Assembly: GCF_009183365.2 (NCBI RefSeq)
Contig: NZ_CP068230.1
Location: 1,765,001-1,829,000, forward strand
DNA length: 64,000 nt
Direction of reading: 5' to 3'
Source: Shewanella algae
GTDB taxonomy: Bacteria; Pseudomonadota; Gammaproteobacteria; Enterobacterales; Shewanellaceae
A program made the position numbers and the translations under genes. Positions 1-9,368 of the stretch are shown here, one piece after another (position 1 is the stretch's first letter; each line of letters begins with the position of its first letter). A model generated the notes under the pieces. The model saw only the letters and a program-made list of their open reading frames with translations. It ran no database searches and was not told the DNA's origin.

Positions 1-1
1 G

Positions 2-1444
2 TTGGAGCCAACCTCGGGTAATGTGTCGCTGGATCCCAACGAGCGTCTGGGTAAGCTGAACCAGGATCAGTTCGCCTATGAAGAGCACAGCGTTATCGAC
101 ACAGTGATCATGGGCCACAAAGAGCTGTGGGCGGTGAAGCAGGAGCGCGATCGCATCTACTCCTTACCGGAAATGAGCGAAGAAGATGGCATTAAAGTGG
201 CCGATCTTGAGATGCAGTTTGCCGAAATGGACGGTTATACCGCAGAAAGCCGCGCCGGTGAGCTGCTGCTCGGGGTGGGTATTCCGCTGGAACAACATTT
301 TGGCCCCATGAGTGAAGTGGCACCGGGTTGGAAACTCAGGGTGCTGCTGGCACAGGCCTTGTTCTCTGATCCCGATGTGTTGCTGCTCGACGAACCGACC
401 AACAACTTGGATATCGATACCATTCGCTGGCTGCAGGAGATGCTTAACCAGCGTAACAGCACCATGATCATTATTTCCCACGACAGATACTTCCTCAACT
501 CTGTCTGTACCCATATGGCGGATCTGGACTATGGTGAGCTGCGGGTCTATCCGGGCAACTATGATGAATATATGACAGCCGCCTCTCAGGCCCGCGAGCG
601 CCTGGTGGCTGAAAACGCCAAGAAGAAGGCACAGATTGCCGAGCTGCAAACCTTCGTGGCGCGCTTCTCTGCCAACGCTTCCAAGGCCAAACAGGCCACA
701 TCCCGTGCCCGTCAAATCGACAAGATCAAACTGGATGAGATCAAGGCTTCCAGCCGGGTTAACCCCTACATTCGTTTCGAGCAGGAGAAGAAACTGTTCC
801 GTAACGCTTTGATTGTTGAGAACATGAGCAATGGTTACGATGAGCTGCTGTTCAAGGATGTGAACTTTATCGCCGAAGTGGGCGAGCGTATCGCGATTCT
901 GGGTGAAAACGGCGTGGGTAAGACCACCTTGTTGCGTACTCTGATCCACGAGTTGCCACAAAAGAGCGGTACCATTCAGTGGTCTGAAAACCATCGTATC
1001 GGCTACTACGCCCAGGATCATGCCAGCGACTTTGAAAATGATATGAACCTGTTCGACTGGATGGGTCAGTGGCGTTTGGAAGGTGATGACGATCAGGCGG
1101 TGCGTTCAGTGCTGGGCCGTATGCTGTTCAGCGCCGACGACATCAAGAAATCTGTCAAGGTACTGTCCGGTGGTGAGCAGGGTCGTATGCTGTTTGGCAA
1201 GCTGATGCTGCAAAAGCCCAATATTCTGGTGATGGACGAACCAACCAACCACCTGGATATGGAATCGATTGAGTCGTTGAACAACGCCCTCGAGCTCTAT
1301 GAAGGCACCTTGCTGTTTGTCAGCCATGACCGCGCCTTCGTTTCATCACTGGCCAACCGTATCATAGAGATAAGCGCTGATGGCGTGAGCGACTTCAAGG
1401 GCACTTATGATGAGTTCCTGGCCAGCAAAGGCATTGAAGCCTAA
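2..1444 (+). CDS. ybiT: ABC-F family ATPase (YbiT-like), 5' end outside window
   Basis: Soluble ABC-F ATPase with two nucleotide-binding domains and no membrane part; the family acts on ribosomes. The visible 480 residues lack about 50 N-terminal ones, including the first Walker A, judged against the roughly 530 residues of E. coli YbiT. Visible features: the first Walker B region (LLLDEPTNNLDIDT, about residue 128), a charged linker with many Lys/Ala (about 195-255), the second Walker A GENGVGKTT near residue 301, the signature LSGGEQGR, and the second Walker B VMDEPTNHLD. The first codon shown is TTG for an internal Leu, so it is not a start. A strong terminator follows. The family is certain; the YbiT subgroup rests on recalled similarity. 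Confidence 0.9.
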   Translation: MEPTSGNVSLDPNERLGKLNQDQFAYEEHSVIDTVIMGHKELWAVKQERDRIYSLPEMSEEDGIKVADLEMQFAEMDGYTAESRAGELLLGVGIPLEQHFGPMSEVAPGWKLRVLLAQALFSDPDVLLLDEPTNNLDIDTIRWLQEMLNQRNSTMIIISHDRYFLNSVCTHMADLDYGELRVYPGNYDEYMTAASQARERLVAENAKKKAQIAELQTFVARFSANASKAKQATSRARQIDKIKLDEIKASSRVNPYIRFEQEKKLFRNALIVENMSNGYDELLFKDVNFIAEVGERIAILGENGVGKTTLLRTLIHELPQKSGTIQWSENHRIGYYAQDHASDFENDMNLFDWMGQWRLEGDDDQAVRSVLGRMLFSADDIKKSVKVLSGGEQGRMLFGKLMLQKPNILVMDEPTNHLDMESIESLNNALELYEGTLLFVSHDRAFVSSLANRIIEISADGVSDFKGTYDEFLASKGIEA

Positions 1445-1496
1445 GTCTTTTATGGCGAGCTTGGTTTAACACCAAGTAAAAAAAATCACAATAAAC

Positions 1497-1531
1497 AAGG
1501 CCGGTTCATTGAACCGGCCTTGCTGTTTTTT
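1497..1531 (+). terminator. Rho-independent terminator after the ABC-F gene
   Basis: Near-perfect inverted repeat AAGGCCGGTTCA / TGAACCGGCCTT with a one-base centre, followed by GCTGTTTTTT. It lies between two converging genes and probably also helps end the minus-strand hydrolase gene. Confidence 0.9.
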
Positions 1532-1542
1532 AAGGGCTTGGA

Positions 1543-4521
1543 TCAGAGGCTGGACTTCCACTTCTGATTACTGTCGCCATGGTGGTGATAGAGGATAAGA
1601 GCCGCGCCGGCTTGTTCTCCCGAGGCATCAAGCACCTGATTGGGTGCCATTCGGCTTGAGAACACGCTGCCGTCTTTATCGAATGCCTGAGCCGGATTGG
1701 AAGCATCGCAGGGCGCCAGTGCCAACTGGCTATGATCCTGGGTATTGCCACCGGGAATGTGCAGGCACAGTCCCGCGTCACCAGCCAGTTTGATACTGCC
1801 TTTTATCGGATCGAAGTACCATTTTTGCCCCTGACGGTTGCTGCAGTTGTCCAGGTTCACCAGGCTGCCGCTTTGGGCCTGTTCGGGAGCGCTGATACAT
1901 AGCCCGGCACGTTTATCCCGCAAACTGACCCAGCTGTGAATAGTCATCTCAGGCCTGAGCAACCATTGCTGGTTGGCGCCGCCATGAAATTGCCATTGAC
2001 CCACTTGGGCATCGTTGCCACGGCCATAGGCGTCGGCCACTATATTGGCGTCATGGGCACTGCGAATAAAGCGGCCGTCATAATCCCAACGCAGATTGTC
2101 GCTGTCGACACACTCCCATACCACGATTTCGCCTTCATTGTAGGCCTGGCCGCGATTGTCCAAACACAAGGATGGATTGGCCTTGTTGCTGAACATGCGT
2201 TTGTCGGCATCAAAACTCCAGCGTTGATCCCAGGCGTCGCGTTCACAATCATAGAGGATCACATCTGTGCCATTGACCATATCGCTGCCATTACCCGGAA
2301 TATCCATACACTTGTCCGAAGCGCGGTTGACTATCCGCACATAGGTCGGCAGTGGATTGGTATAGGCTTCATCCCTGTGGGCTTCAGCGCGTTCCCACAT
2401 CTGCAGATAAGCTTCGGCCGAGTTCATCAAGGCTTCATAGGTACTGCCGCCAAGCTGCTCGCGCACATCCTGCAGGTGGTCGGCCAGCATACCGTAATGG
2501 GCCATGCCATCCTGATTGAAGTCAAATACACGATTCCCCGATACCTGACGCTCAAACTGGATACCGAACTCACTGACGAAGGGGTAGTGCAGTGGATTAG
2601 TGGCCGCATCGTCTCTGGGGCCGGCCTGAGCGCCCAGGCCACTCATATCGGTTCCCAGGCCGACACCCGGCAGAAAAGGAGTATCGGCTATCAACTGCAG
2701 GTATCTATCAATACTGCCTCCAAGATGGTTGGCGTTACTGTTGTAGGGCGCCATAAAGCCGCCGACCTTGGCCAGGCGCAGGGTGTTGGGGTGCAGTCTG
2801 CCTTGGGTGCCATCAGTCATCCAGCTGTGGCTGGTGATCACCCCGCCATATTGGCGCTGCTCGACAATATCCATCACACTGGTGGCGGTTTGTGCCGACA
2901 TATGATCCAATTCTATCAACATTCCCATATCTATCATGCGGTTAACCAGGTAGACGCCTTTTTCGGACAAGCCATGCTTGTTGCAGTGCAGCATGCTCTC
3001 GTCGTACTGGGGATTGAGACCCACGGCATTGAGAATATCCTTGAGCACTGGGATTTCGCCCAAAATGGGGAAACCTGACTTGAATGGTCTGCCTTGGGTG
3101 TCGGCGTCGCAGGCCTGGGTTTCAAAGAAATGGCCCGTCGCCAAGATTTCACCGATATTGATAAAGCCGTCTTCCACCACTGAGCCGCCCAACTGGTTAT
3201 CGAACTTGTGGGTCGGGAACAGGACTCTCACCCCCTTGGCATAAACTTGCTGCAGTTGCTCTTCAATCTGGCGGCGGTTGCAATCATCCTTGATACCGCA
3301 GTTGAACAGCTCTGAGGCCTCTATGCCCATCAGCACCGCCAGCTTGCCGTCGGCAATGACCTCGCGAGCCTCTTGAGGCGAGGACACCAGGCGGAAGAAG
3401 CCTTTGCCGGGGCCGCCGGACTGCACATCAATATACTCCTGCATTTGCTTTAGACGGTTAATCTGCAACTGAATGCTGTTCATGGTGTTACAGTCGTTGG
3501 GGTTGACCCAACTGGCGGGATTGATGGTTTTCTGGGCGTTGCACAACACCTCGTTTTCCACCAGATGGGTGACCATCAGGCGCAAACCGCCTAGCCAGGC
3601 GCGCTCAATCCACTTGTAGTAGTAACCTGAGTGGGTCATCTGCTCGTGATTGGGCCACCAGGGGAAGTCCGGCCAGCCTCGGGTGTCATAGCGGAAGTTG
3701 GCGTCGTTGAAGGAGTAGAGATTGCCGATGAGATCCAGTGAGCCATTCGGCCCATGGATCACCGCACTGTCGTTCAACGCCTGGGTCACCCCCCAGCGGT
3801 GGAACGGCTTGCCATGCATCATCTTGCCGCCCATAAACTCATACGAGGTGATATGGGTGTGGGCATCGACCAGACCCCGCACCGGCAGTGCAGCATCGCC
3901 TTTTAGGGCGGAGAAATCACCACTGGCATTGACTTCAACCTCGGGAAACGCGCTGCAGGCATCACTGGCAACCAGCTTGAAGCTTGCCTCTGAAGTGTTG
4001 TTTCCAGGGTTGAGCAGATCGAAGAAATACAAGCCACCACCGCTGTAGTTGTGCCTGAGTCCCAGATTGAGGCCTACGGCGTGGAAGCGATAACTGAATT
4101 CAGCGGATGGCGTTGTTTCGGCGTCAACCCGCCACTCGGCAAATTCCCCCGGGTAACGACCGGCGCTGACTTCGGCCGGCAGATGGCTGGCAAAGAAGCG
4201 GCCATCTGCGTCTGTCATCATAAAATGACCGCGGCGACTGGGTTTGAAGTAAAACGCACTGGCCTCGGCCTGGCTGATATTATCGAAACGATAACTCAGA
4301 CCATCATCCACAGTGCCTCCCTGATGGAAGCGATGCAGATACTGGCCATTGGTCGGCGATTGAATAATAAAACATTGCTGCGCCAGGCTGTCGACCGCCT
4401 GGGTGGTTTGCGTTTCAGCTGCAGCTAGGGGGAGGGTTCCCAGCGCAAACAGGCTGGGGATCAGGGCAGAGAACAGACTTTTGGCACTGGGCCAATCTCC
4501 ATGTCCGATTAGCTTTTTCAT
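1543..4521 (-). CDS. Secreted M19-like (membrane dipeptidase) hydrolase with C-terminal ricin-type lectin repeats
   Basis: A 992-residue protein with an N-terminal signal peptide (MKKL..., hydrophobic core, AAA-type cleavage near residue 36). Residues about 45-190 form a beta-rich domain. A metal-dependent hydrolase domain follows, with DAHTH at 219-223, then GIEASE, LDHMS, TSHSW and GTDMSG. In order these match the metal-ligand and active-site blocks of peptidase family M19. From about residue 725 come ricin B-like beta-trefoil repeats, with recurring Q-x-W and CLD/CLH motifs, usual for carbohydrate binding. The gene stands alone, converging on the ABC-F gene. M19 enzymes cleave dipeptides or similar amides; the real substrate here is unknown. 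An extracellular or periplasmic enzyme attached to glycans or peptidoglycan is an inference. Confidence 0.8.
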   Translation of the reverse strand: MKKLIGHGDWPSAKSLFSALIPSLFALGTLPLAAAETQTTQAVDSLAQQCFIIQSPTNGQYLHRFHQGGTVDDGLSYRFDNISQAEASAFYFKPSRRGHFMMTDADGRFFASHLPAEVSAGRYPGEFAEWRVDAETTPSAEFSYRFHAVGLNLGLRHNYSGGGLYFFDLLNPGNNTSEASFKLVASDACSAFPEVEVNASGDFSALKGDAALPVRGLVDAHTHITSYEFMGGKMMHGKPFHRWGVTQALNDSAVIHGPNGSLDLIGNLYSFNDANFRYDTRGWPDFPWWPNHEQMTHSGYYYKWIERAWLGGLRLMVTHLVENEVLCNAQKTINPASWVNPNDCNTMNSIQLQINRLKQMQEYIDVQSGGPGKGFFRLVSSPQEAREVIADGKLAVLMGIEASELFNCGIKDDCNRRQIEEQLQQVYAKGVRVLFPTHKFDNQLGGSVVEDGFINIGEILATGHFFETQACDADTQGRPFKSGFPILGEIPVLKDILNAVGLNPQYDESMLHCNKHGLSEKGVYLVNRMIDMGMLIELDHMSAQTATSVMDIVEQRQYGGVITSHSWMTDGTQGRLHPNTLRLAKVGGFMAPYNSNANHLGGSIDRYLQLIADTPFLPGVGLGTDMSGLGAQAGPRDDAATNPLHYPFVSEFGIQFERQVSGNRVFDFNQDGMAHYGMLADHLQDVREQLGGSTYEALMNSAEAYLQMWERAEAHRDEAYTNPLPTYVRIVNRASDKCMDIPGNGSDMVNGTDVILYDCERDAWDQRWSFDADKRMFSNKANPSLCLDNRGQAYNEGEIVVWECVDSDNLRWDYDGRFIRSAHDANIVADAYGRGNDAQVGQWQFHGGANQQWLLRPEMTIHSWVSLRDKRAGLCISAPEQAQSGSLVNLDNCSNRQGQKWYFDPIKGSIKLAGDAGLCLHIPGGNTQDHSQLALAPCDASNPAQAFDKDGSVFSSRMAPNQVLDASGEQAGAALILYHHHGDSNQKWKSSL

Positions 4522-4929
4522 AGGTTAGTCCACGAAGTTGCTGGTTAATGTTGGTTTATTTCGCAACTGCTAAACTTCTGCACCCTCATGTATATGGCTA
4601 ACACTGGTTTTAATCAAGCGATTGTTTAAATTTTGTTAACTTTGAGGTTGGTGATCTTGGTAACAGGCAACGTTGAGATGTAGAGACTGCTGCGCCACTG
4701 CGCCTTCTTGATTTGAGTTGATTGGTTTTTATATGTTTAAACTCAAAGTCTTGTGAAGTTTTCTGGTGATTGGTTTTATAGGCTACGGCGTCTCTTATGC
4801 TGCGGATTTAGCTGTGTCAAAGGTATACCTTCTGATATCAGTAGCCCCTTGCCGGAGCTCGCGATTGGGTGCAGGTGTTGTCTGCGTTTGGTGAAATAGG
4901 CCAAACGATTGAAGGGAAATTGGCTGAAT
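4522..4929. other. Intergenic, 408 bp, no gene recognised
   Basis: AT-richer gap between the 5' end of the secreted hydrolase gene (right edge at 4521) and the 3' end of the ArsA-like gene. It should hold the promoter of the hydrolase on the minus strand. A 64-codon minus-strand open frame crosses part of it, but it has a biased, non-protein-like composition. No clear terminator hairpin or operator was found. Confidence 0.5.
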
Positions 4930-5937
4930 TTACAGCCCTGCTTTGGCCAGTTCTGTCGCCATCTGTTCAAGACCGCTCAGGCCCTGGATATCGGTTTCCT
5001 TGAGGGGCAGTCGAAAGCGGGGCAGCTTGCTAAAGTTTACGTCTATCTCTTCGAGGTGCACGGCTTCCTGCTGGCGGCGTTTGGCAAGAAAACTGCCGTC
5101 GGCCTCGGGTGGCAGCAGTCGATTGACCACCAAACCTGCCAACGGTAACTGCTCGGCCTGCAGGCTGGCCACGGCGCGGCAGGTTTCCAGAATAGGCAGC
5201 TTCTCTGCGGTCAGAACAAACAGCAGCCCTGTTTGCTGCGGATCTTTAATCAGCTCACGGGTGCGCTGCAGCAGCCGTTGGCGGGCCAGCAGGGTTTCGG
5301 CTATGGCCTTGTTGCGCGGCGCCATTCCGGCGGTGGCGTGCTCGGCCGGATCGTCGAAGGGGTTATCGACATCACGGCCCCGGCCGGGTGTCAGGTGCGA
5401 CAGCATGGCGCCGAGCTTCTCTGATTTCTGATTGGCGCTCAGCATACCTTGGGTCCAGGCGGCCATCGCCTCAGGCAGGCTCAGCAGCCTAAGGGTATGG
5501 CCGGTGGGCGCGGTATCGAAAATAATCAGATCGTATTCACCGAGGCCGCTTTCCAGGGTCTTGGCAATCCGCTCCAGCAAGGCGGCTTCCTGGGCACCGG
5601 GAGACTGACGGGTGAGGCGCATCTGCCGCTCGATTTCAACGAACATCTCCGGGCGGGTAAAACTCTTCAACTGTTGGCTGACACGGTCGAGATGTTGGCG
5701 CACTTCCTCATCCGGGTCGATTTCCAGTGCATCCAGATTGGGTGCCAGCCGGGTGCAGTGATCGCCTATCTGCTTGGCAAAGGCATCGCTCAGGCTGTGG
5801 GCCGGATCTGTGGACACCAGCAGGACTTTCTTGCCGCGCCCGGCCGCCAACAGGGCCAGTGAGGAGGAGACAGTAGTCTTGCCGACACCGCCTTTGCCAC
5901 CCACCCACAGAATACGTTTGTCTGTAAGCTGCGCCAT
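4930..5937 (-). CDS. ArsA/Get3-like ATPase
   Basis: 335-residue P-loop ATPase of the ArsA/GET3/MinD type. Visible: deviant Walker A GGKGGVGKTT (residues 13-22) with the signature lysine at 15, the switch I motif STDPAHS (42-48), and the A-loop-like motif DTAPTGHTLRLL. Single-domain length fits bacterial Get3-like proteins rather than the duplicated ArsA. No arsenic genes are nearby. It is the last gene of a minus-strand operon behind cstA and the cory-CC-star gene (26-bp gap). ArsA-type ATPases dimerise and hand substrates to membrane partners; a role in assembling or gating the CstA transporter is inferred from the context only. Confidence 0.85.
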   Translation of the reverse strand: MAQLTDKRILWVGGKGGVGKTTVSSSLALLAAGRGKKVLLVSTDPAHSLSDAFAKQIGDHCTRLAPNLDALEIDPDEEVRQHLDRVSQQLKSFTRPEMFVEIERQMRLTRQSPGAQEAALLERIAKTLESGLGEYDLIIFDTAPTGHTLRLLSLPEAMAAWTQGMLSANQKSEKLGAMLSHLTPGRGRDVDNPFDDPAEHATAGMAPRNKAIAETLLARQRLLQRTRELIKDPQQTGLLFVLTAEKLPILETCRAVASLQAEQLPLAGLVVNRLLPPEADGSFLAKRRQQEAVHLEEIDVNFSKLPRFRLPLKETDIQGLSGLEQMATELAKAGL

Positions 5938-5963
5938 AGCCCGTCCTTAATTAACATCTTGTT

Positions 5964-6236
5964 TCAACAGCATCTGAACTGATCCAGCGGTGAGTGGGGC
6001 ATACCCATACGCAGGTGCCAGTCATGGAACTTTTCCAGCATCAAGGGCTGCAGCTCCAGAGTGTAGTAACTGGCCGGGTTGGGTACCCCCATCATTTCGG
6101 AGAAGATCAGCAGCATAAAAAGATCGTCCTGCTCCCTGCGGGCGCGGGCGACTGCCGAGCGGAAGGGGGCGTTATACGCCTCTTCCGCCAGGTGGCTCAG
6201 GTCTTTGACCAATGCCTTGATCTTCGCCAGTTTCAT
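5964..6236 (-). CDS. cory-CC-star family small protein
   Basis: 90-residue, mostly helical soluble protein ending in Cys-Cys right before the stop (FRCC). That hallmark and the position beside a CstA-type transporter fit the family that NCBI calls cory-CC-star. The start ATG overlaps the stop of cstA by one base (TGATG at 6238-6234), so translation is probably coupled. The middle has conserved-looking acidic/aromatic stretches (EQDDLFMLL, SYYTLELQP). Function is unknown. The terminal Cys pair could bind metal, carry a redox centre or dock on the neighbouring ATPase; none of this is shown by the sequence. Confidence 0.8.
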   Translation of the reverse strand: MKLAKIKALVKDLSHLAEEAYNAPFRSAVARARREQDDLFMLLIFSEMMGVPNPASYYTLELQPLMLEKFHDWHLRMGMPHSPLDQFRCC

Positions 6237-7915
6237 CAGTCGTTCTCCGCCGCAGTTTTACGCGCCTTGAGCGAACGGCTCAGCGTGGCACTGCACTCCA
6301 GTGAAATCACTATGGCGGCGATCAGTACCACCAAGTCCAGAGTAAACAGGAACCAATCCTGCTTGTCGTAGAAGCCTTTGAGTTGAATAAGCAGGCCCAT
6401 GGTGGTCATCACCAGCAGGAAGATAAGCGGAGCCAGGGTATACCACATGGGGCGACCCAGTTTCACCAGCATCACTGTGATTACCAACAATGTCAGGCCA
6501 GCCAGTAACTGGTTGGTGGTGCCAAACAGCGGCCAGATCAGCATGCCACCCGAGCCGTCACCGCCGGCGCCGAAGGCCAGCAGCAAGCAGGTGCCCACGG
6601 CCAGCAGAGTGGCGACGGCGCCATTTTGCATCCAGTTGAGGTTATAGATGCTGCCCCATTCCTGGAAGATGTAACGCTGCAGCCGCAAGCCTGTGTCCAT
6701 CGTGGTACCGGCAAACAGCACTACCATTACTGTCAGCAGGGTTTGCGCCATGGTTTCATCCATGCCTATCCCGGATTCGAGGATATTGGCGCCGCCCTTG
6801 ATAAAGGCGCTGACGCCCCCCTGCCCAAAGGCGTGATAGACAGCCTGCCAGTCGGCCAGGGTCGCAAAACCCGCGGTGGCGGCTATGATGGCCGCCAGTG
6901 CCAGGGAGCCTTCGCCTATGGCGCCAAAGTAACCGACAAAACGCACATCCGGTTCTTTATCCAGTTGTTTTGAGGTGGTTCCGCTGGAAACCAGGCCGTG
7001 GAAGCCGGAAATCGCACCGCAGGCAATGGTGACAAACAGCAGTGGCACTATGGATGGAGTGCCTTCGGGCACATCGGTATTAAAGGCCGGTGCCACTATA
7101 TCAGGCGCACCCAGAAGCACGGCGCCGTAAAGCAAGCCTAAGCCGATAAACAGCTGAATACCATTGATATAGTCCCGTGGTTGCAGCAGCATCCATACCG
7201 GCAGCAGCGAGGCGATGGCGGCATAAACAAACAGCAGGATGATCCAGCTTTGGTTATCCGACAGCGGCCCCAGGGTTTCCGGCAATGCCAGCGGCAAAGA
7301 CGGGCCGATATAGATGAGCGCGTACAATGCTGCCACGCCGACAATGGACACCACCAAGAGGTTGATAAGACGGCGGTAGATAAGCTGGCCTATGATGAGT
7401 GCCACCACTATGGCGCCCCAAACCGGCAGGGTGGCGCTGGGGAAGTTGATCAACTGCTTGGCAATGACGACGGCAAACACGGCGTTAACCATGAGCAACA
7501 CCAAGAATATCACCACCATAAAGATGCTGCGGGCCCGCTCGCCGATAACATCACCCGTGACCGCACCTATGGATTTGGCCTTGTTGCGGTTACTGGCCCA
7601 GATGGCGCCGGCATCGTGCACCCCGGCAAAGAAGATGGTGCCGAACACCACCCAGAGGAAGGCCGGCACCCAGCCCCAGATAACCGCAATAGCCGGGCCG
7701 ATAATCGGTGCAGCTCCGGCCACAGAGGTAAAGTGGTGGCCCCAAAGCACATATTTATTGGTGGGCACATAGTCGATACCATCCTGCATCTCGTGTGCAG
7801 GAGTCACGAAGTTGGGATCGACTTTGAAGATTTTTTCGCAGATGAATTTTGAATAGACAAAATAGCCGGCCGCCATCGCGCCCAGGCCCATTAACATCAA
7901 CAGCACAGCATTCAT
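6236..7915 (-). CDS. cstA: CstA-family carbon starvation / peptide or pyruvate transporter
   Basis: 559-residue polytopic inner-membrane protein with many hydrophobic segments. CstA-type motifs include the early GHHFTSVAGAAPIIGPA, then GVHDAGAIWASNR and the late GTTNQLLAGLTLL. E. coli CstA and BtsT (YjiY) are about 700 residues, so this belongs to the shorter CstA subgroup. Relatives import peptides or pyruvate. AGAGGTG, a good Shine-Dalgarno, lies just upstream of the ATG. First gene of the cstA / cory-CC-star / ArsA-like operon. The substrate cannot be read from the sequence. Confidence 0.87.
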   Translation of the reverse strand: MNAVLLMLMGLGAMAAGYFVYSKFICEKIFKVDPNFVTPAHEMQDGIDYVPTNKYVLWGHHFTSVAGAAPIIGPAIAVIWGWVPAFLWVVFGTIFFAGVHDAGAIWASNRNKAKSIGAVTGDVIGERARSIFMVVIFLVLLMVNAVFAVVIAKQLINFPSATLPVWGAIVVALIIGQLIYRRLINLLVVSIVGVAALYALIYIGPSLPLALPETLGPLSDNQSWIILLFVYAAIASLLPVWMLLQPRDYINGIQLFIGLGLLYGAVLLGAPDIVAPAFNTDVPEGTPSIVPLLFVTIACGAISGFHGLVSSGTTSKQLDKEPDVRFVGYFGAIGEGSLALAAIIAATAGFATLADWQAVYHAFGQGGVSAFIKGGANILESGIGMDETMAQTLLTVMVVLFAGTTMDTGLRLQRYIFQEWGSIYNLNWMQNGAVATLLAVGTCLLLAFGAGGDGSGGMLIWPLFGTTNQLLAGLTLLVITVMLVKLGRPMWYTLAPLIFLLVMTTMGLLIQLKGFYDKQDWFLFTLDLVVLIAAIVISLECSATLSRSLKARKTAAEND

Positions 7916-8312
7916 GGGACACCTCTTGTTGTTGTTTTGATGTATCGATGTTAATGGAAGGTGGTTGTGGCTGATATCAGACTAAAGTCCTATTCGCTCG
8001 CGGCTATCAAGAACAGCATCTTTGCTGTAGGCATTTGTCAGAAAAGCAATAATTGCCTGCAATACCGCGGTGGTTCATGCCGCTTGATTGCGCGTTTCGC
8101 CGCTTTTATGGGCTATAAAACTTATCCGGATGAGAGCCGAATATTGCAGTGATAGCCCTTAGGTGAACAGATACTGACCCCTGTGTCTCATTTCCTCGAT
8201 AGGGCGCGGTATTATGGGGCGCACAGCGTGAGATTTAGCGCTAGAATGGGCCAGTGCCGCCGGCTTGCAGCGGCACAGATAATATCAATAACATCACAAA
8301 GGAAGCTGGATT
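7916..8312. promoter_or_regulatory. Divergent intergenic region between cstA and the nucleoside hydrolase gene
   Basis: 397 bp that must contain the promoters of both divergent genes. A possible -10 (TATTAT at 8210-8215) sits in a GC-rich surround. A hairpin with a 7-bp stem (GTGCCGC / GCGGCAC, 8254-8276) lies in the presumed leader of the hydrolase. No strong -35, CRP site or riboswitch fold was recognised. Confidence 0.4.
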
Positions 8313-9287
8313 GTGACGAAGAAAATTATCCTGGATACAGATCCCGGTATTGATGATGCAATGGCAATTCTGTTTGCCGAAGGGCATGCCGGTGTGGATC
8401 TTATCGGTATCACCACAGTATTTGGCAACGCCACCATTGAAAACAGCACTCGCAATGCCCTTTACTTGAAACAGAAATACGGCATGAAGGCAGACGTATC
8501 CATGGGGGCGGATAAGCCGCTGTCGCGCCCTCCTGTCGGCCCTACCACCATAGTTCATGGTGATACCGGTTTTGGCGATCTGCAAGTCACCGCCGCCGAT
8601 GTCAGCCTAAGCGCCGATCCCCGTCCGGCATGGCAGTATATCGTCGAGCAGCTCAAGGCGCAGCCGGGGGAGATCACTCTTGTGGCTGTTGGGCCTCTGA
8701 CCAATCTGGCTCTGGCGCTGCAGCATGAACCCGGGATCACCAAACTGGTTAAAGAAGTGGTGATCATGGGCGGGGCCTTCGGGGTTAACGGCCATCAGGG
8801 CAATGTCAGCCCGTTTGCCGAAGCCAATATCCATGACGATCCCGAGGCGGCCGATATCGTATTTACTGCCGACTGGCCCGTGGTGATTATCGGTCTGGAT
8901 GTGACCCATGAGAGTTTCTTTACGCCCGAGTATCTGGATAAGCTGCGCGATGAAGCCGGTGAGCCGGGACGCTTTATTCACCAGATAAGCCGTTTCTATC
9001 TCGACTTTTACCAGCGTAGCCTGGGAATTTCCGGCTGCCACGTGCACGACCCCTCGGCGATTGCCTATGTGATAGATCCCAGCCTGTTTACCCTGAGAAA
9101 GGGGCCTGTGCGGGTGGTTTGCTCCGGCCCGGCCATTGGCCACACAATGCAGAAAACCTACGAGCGGCGCCATCCCCATGATGACTGGAGCGATATGCCG
9201 GCGCAAAGTGTTGGGGTGGGGGTGCGCAACGAGGCGCTGCTCGAACTGTATCGCAACACCCTGATAGATTTCGGTCGTCGGTCATAG
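8313..9287 (+). CDS. Inosine/uridine-preferring nucleoside hydrolase
   Basis: 324-residue cytosolic hydrolase that splits the N-glycosidic bond of ribonucleosides, giving base and ribose. The N-terminal DTDPGIDDA (residues 7-15) is the calcium-binding signature of the IUNH family. Further family features are the GDTGFGD loop, MGGAFGVNGHQGNVSPFAEANI, and a C-terminal HDPSAIAYV whose Asp usually completes the metal site. The GTG start is chosen because AAGGAAG lies 7-9 bases upstream. Monocistronic with its own terminator. Base preference (purine, pyrimidine or both) cannot be decided. Confidence 0.92.
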   Translation: MTKKIILDTDPGIDDAMAILFAEGHAGVDLIGITTVFGNATIENSTRNALYLKQKYGMKADVSMGADKPLSRPPVGPTTIVHGDTGFGDLQVTAADVSLSADPRPAWQYIVEQLKAQPGEITLVAVGPLTNLALALQHEPGITKLVKEVVIMGGAFGVNGHQGNVSPFAEANIHDDPEAADIVFTADWPVVIIGLDVTHESFFTPEYLDKLRDEAGEPGRFIHQISRFYLDFYQRSLGISGCHVHDPSAIAYVIDPSLFTLRKGPVRVVCSGPAIGHTMQKTYERRHPHDDWSDMPAQSVGVGVRNEALLELYRNTLIDFGRRS

Positions 9288-9335
9288 GTCTTGCTGCGGT
9301 AGTTATTTTTCTGCCAGCCGACCTCATCTGATGCC

Positions 9336-9364
9336 AGAGCCCGGTATTTGGCCGGGCTCTTTTA
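9336..9364 (+). terminator. Rho-independent terminator of the nucleoside hydrolase gene
   Basis: Inverted repeat AGAGCCCGG...CCGGGCTCT followed by TTTTA. Only the CTAA target duplication separates its end from the mobile element. Confidence 0.85.
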
Positions 9365-9368
9365 CTAA

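Noticed and set aside
164..1021. 285-codon minus-strand open frame opposite the ABC-F gene
   Set aside because: The plus strand carries clear Walker and signature motifs; the antisense translation has none.
1936..3078. 380-codon plus-strand open frame inside the M19-like hydrolase gene
   Set aside because: It lies antisense to a gene with a signal peptide, metal-ligand motifs and lectin repeats; its translation shows no domain and is a codon-bias shadow.
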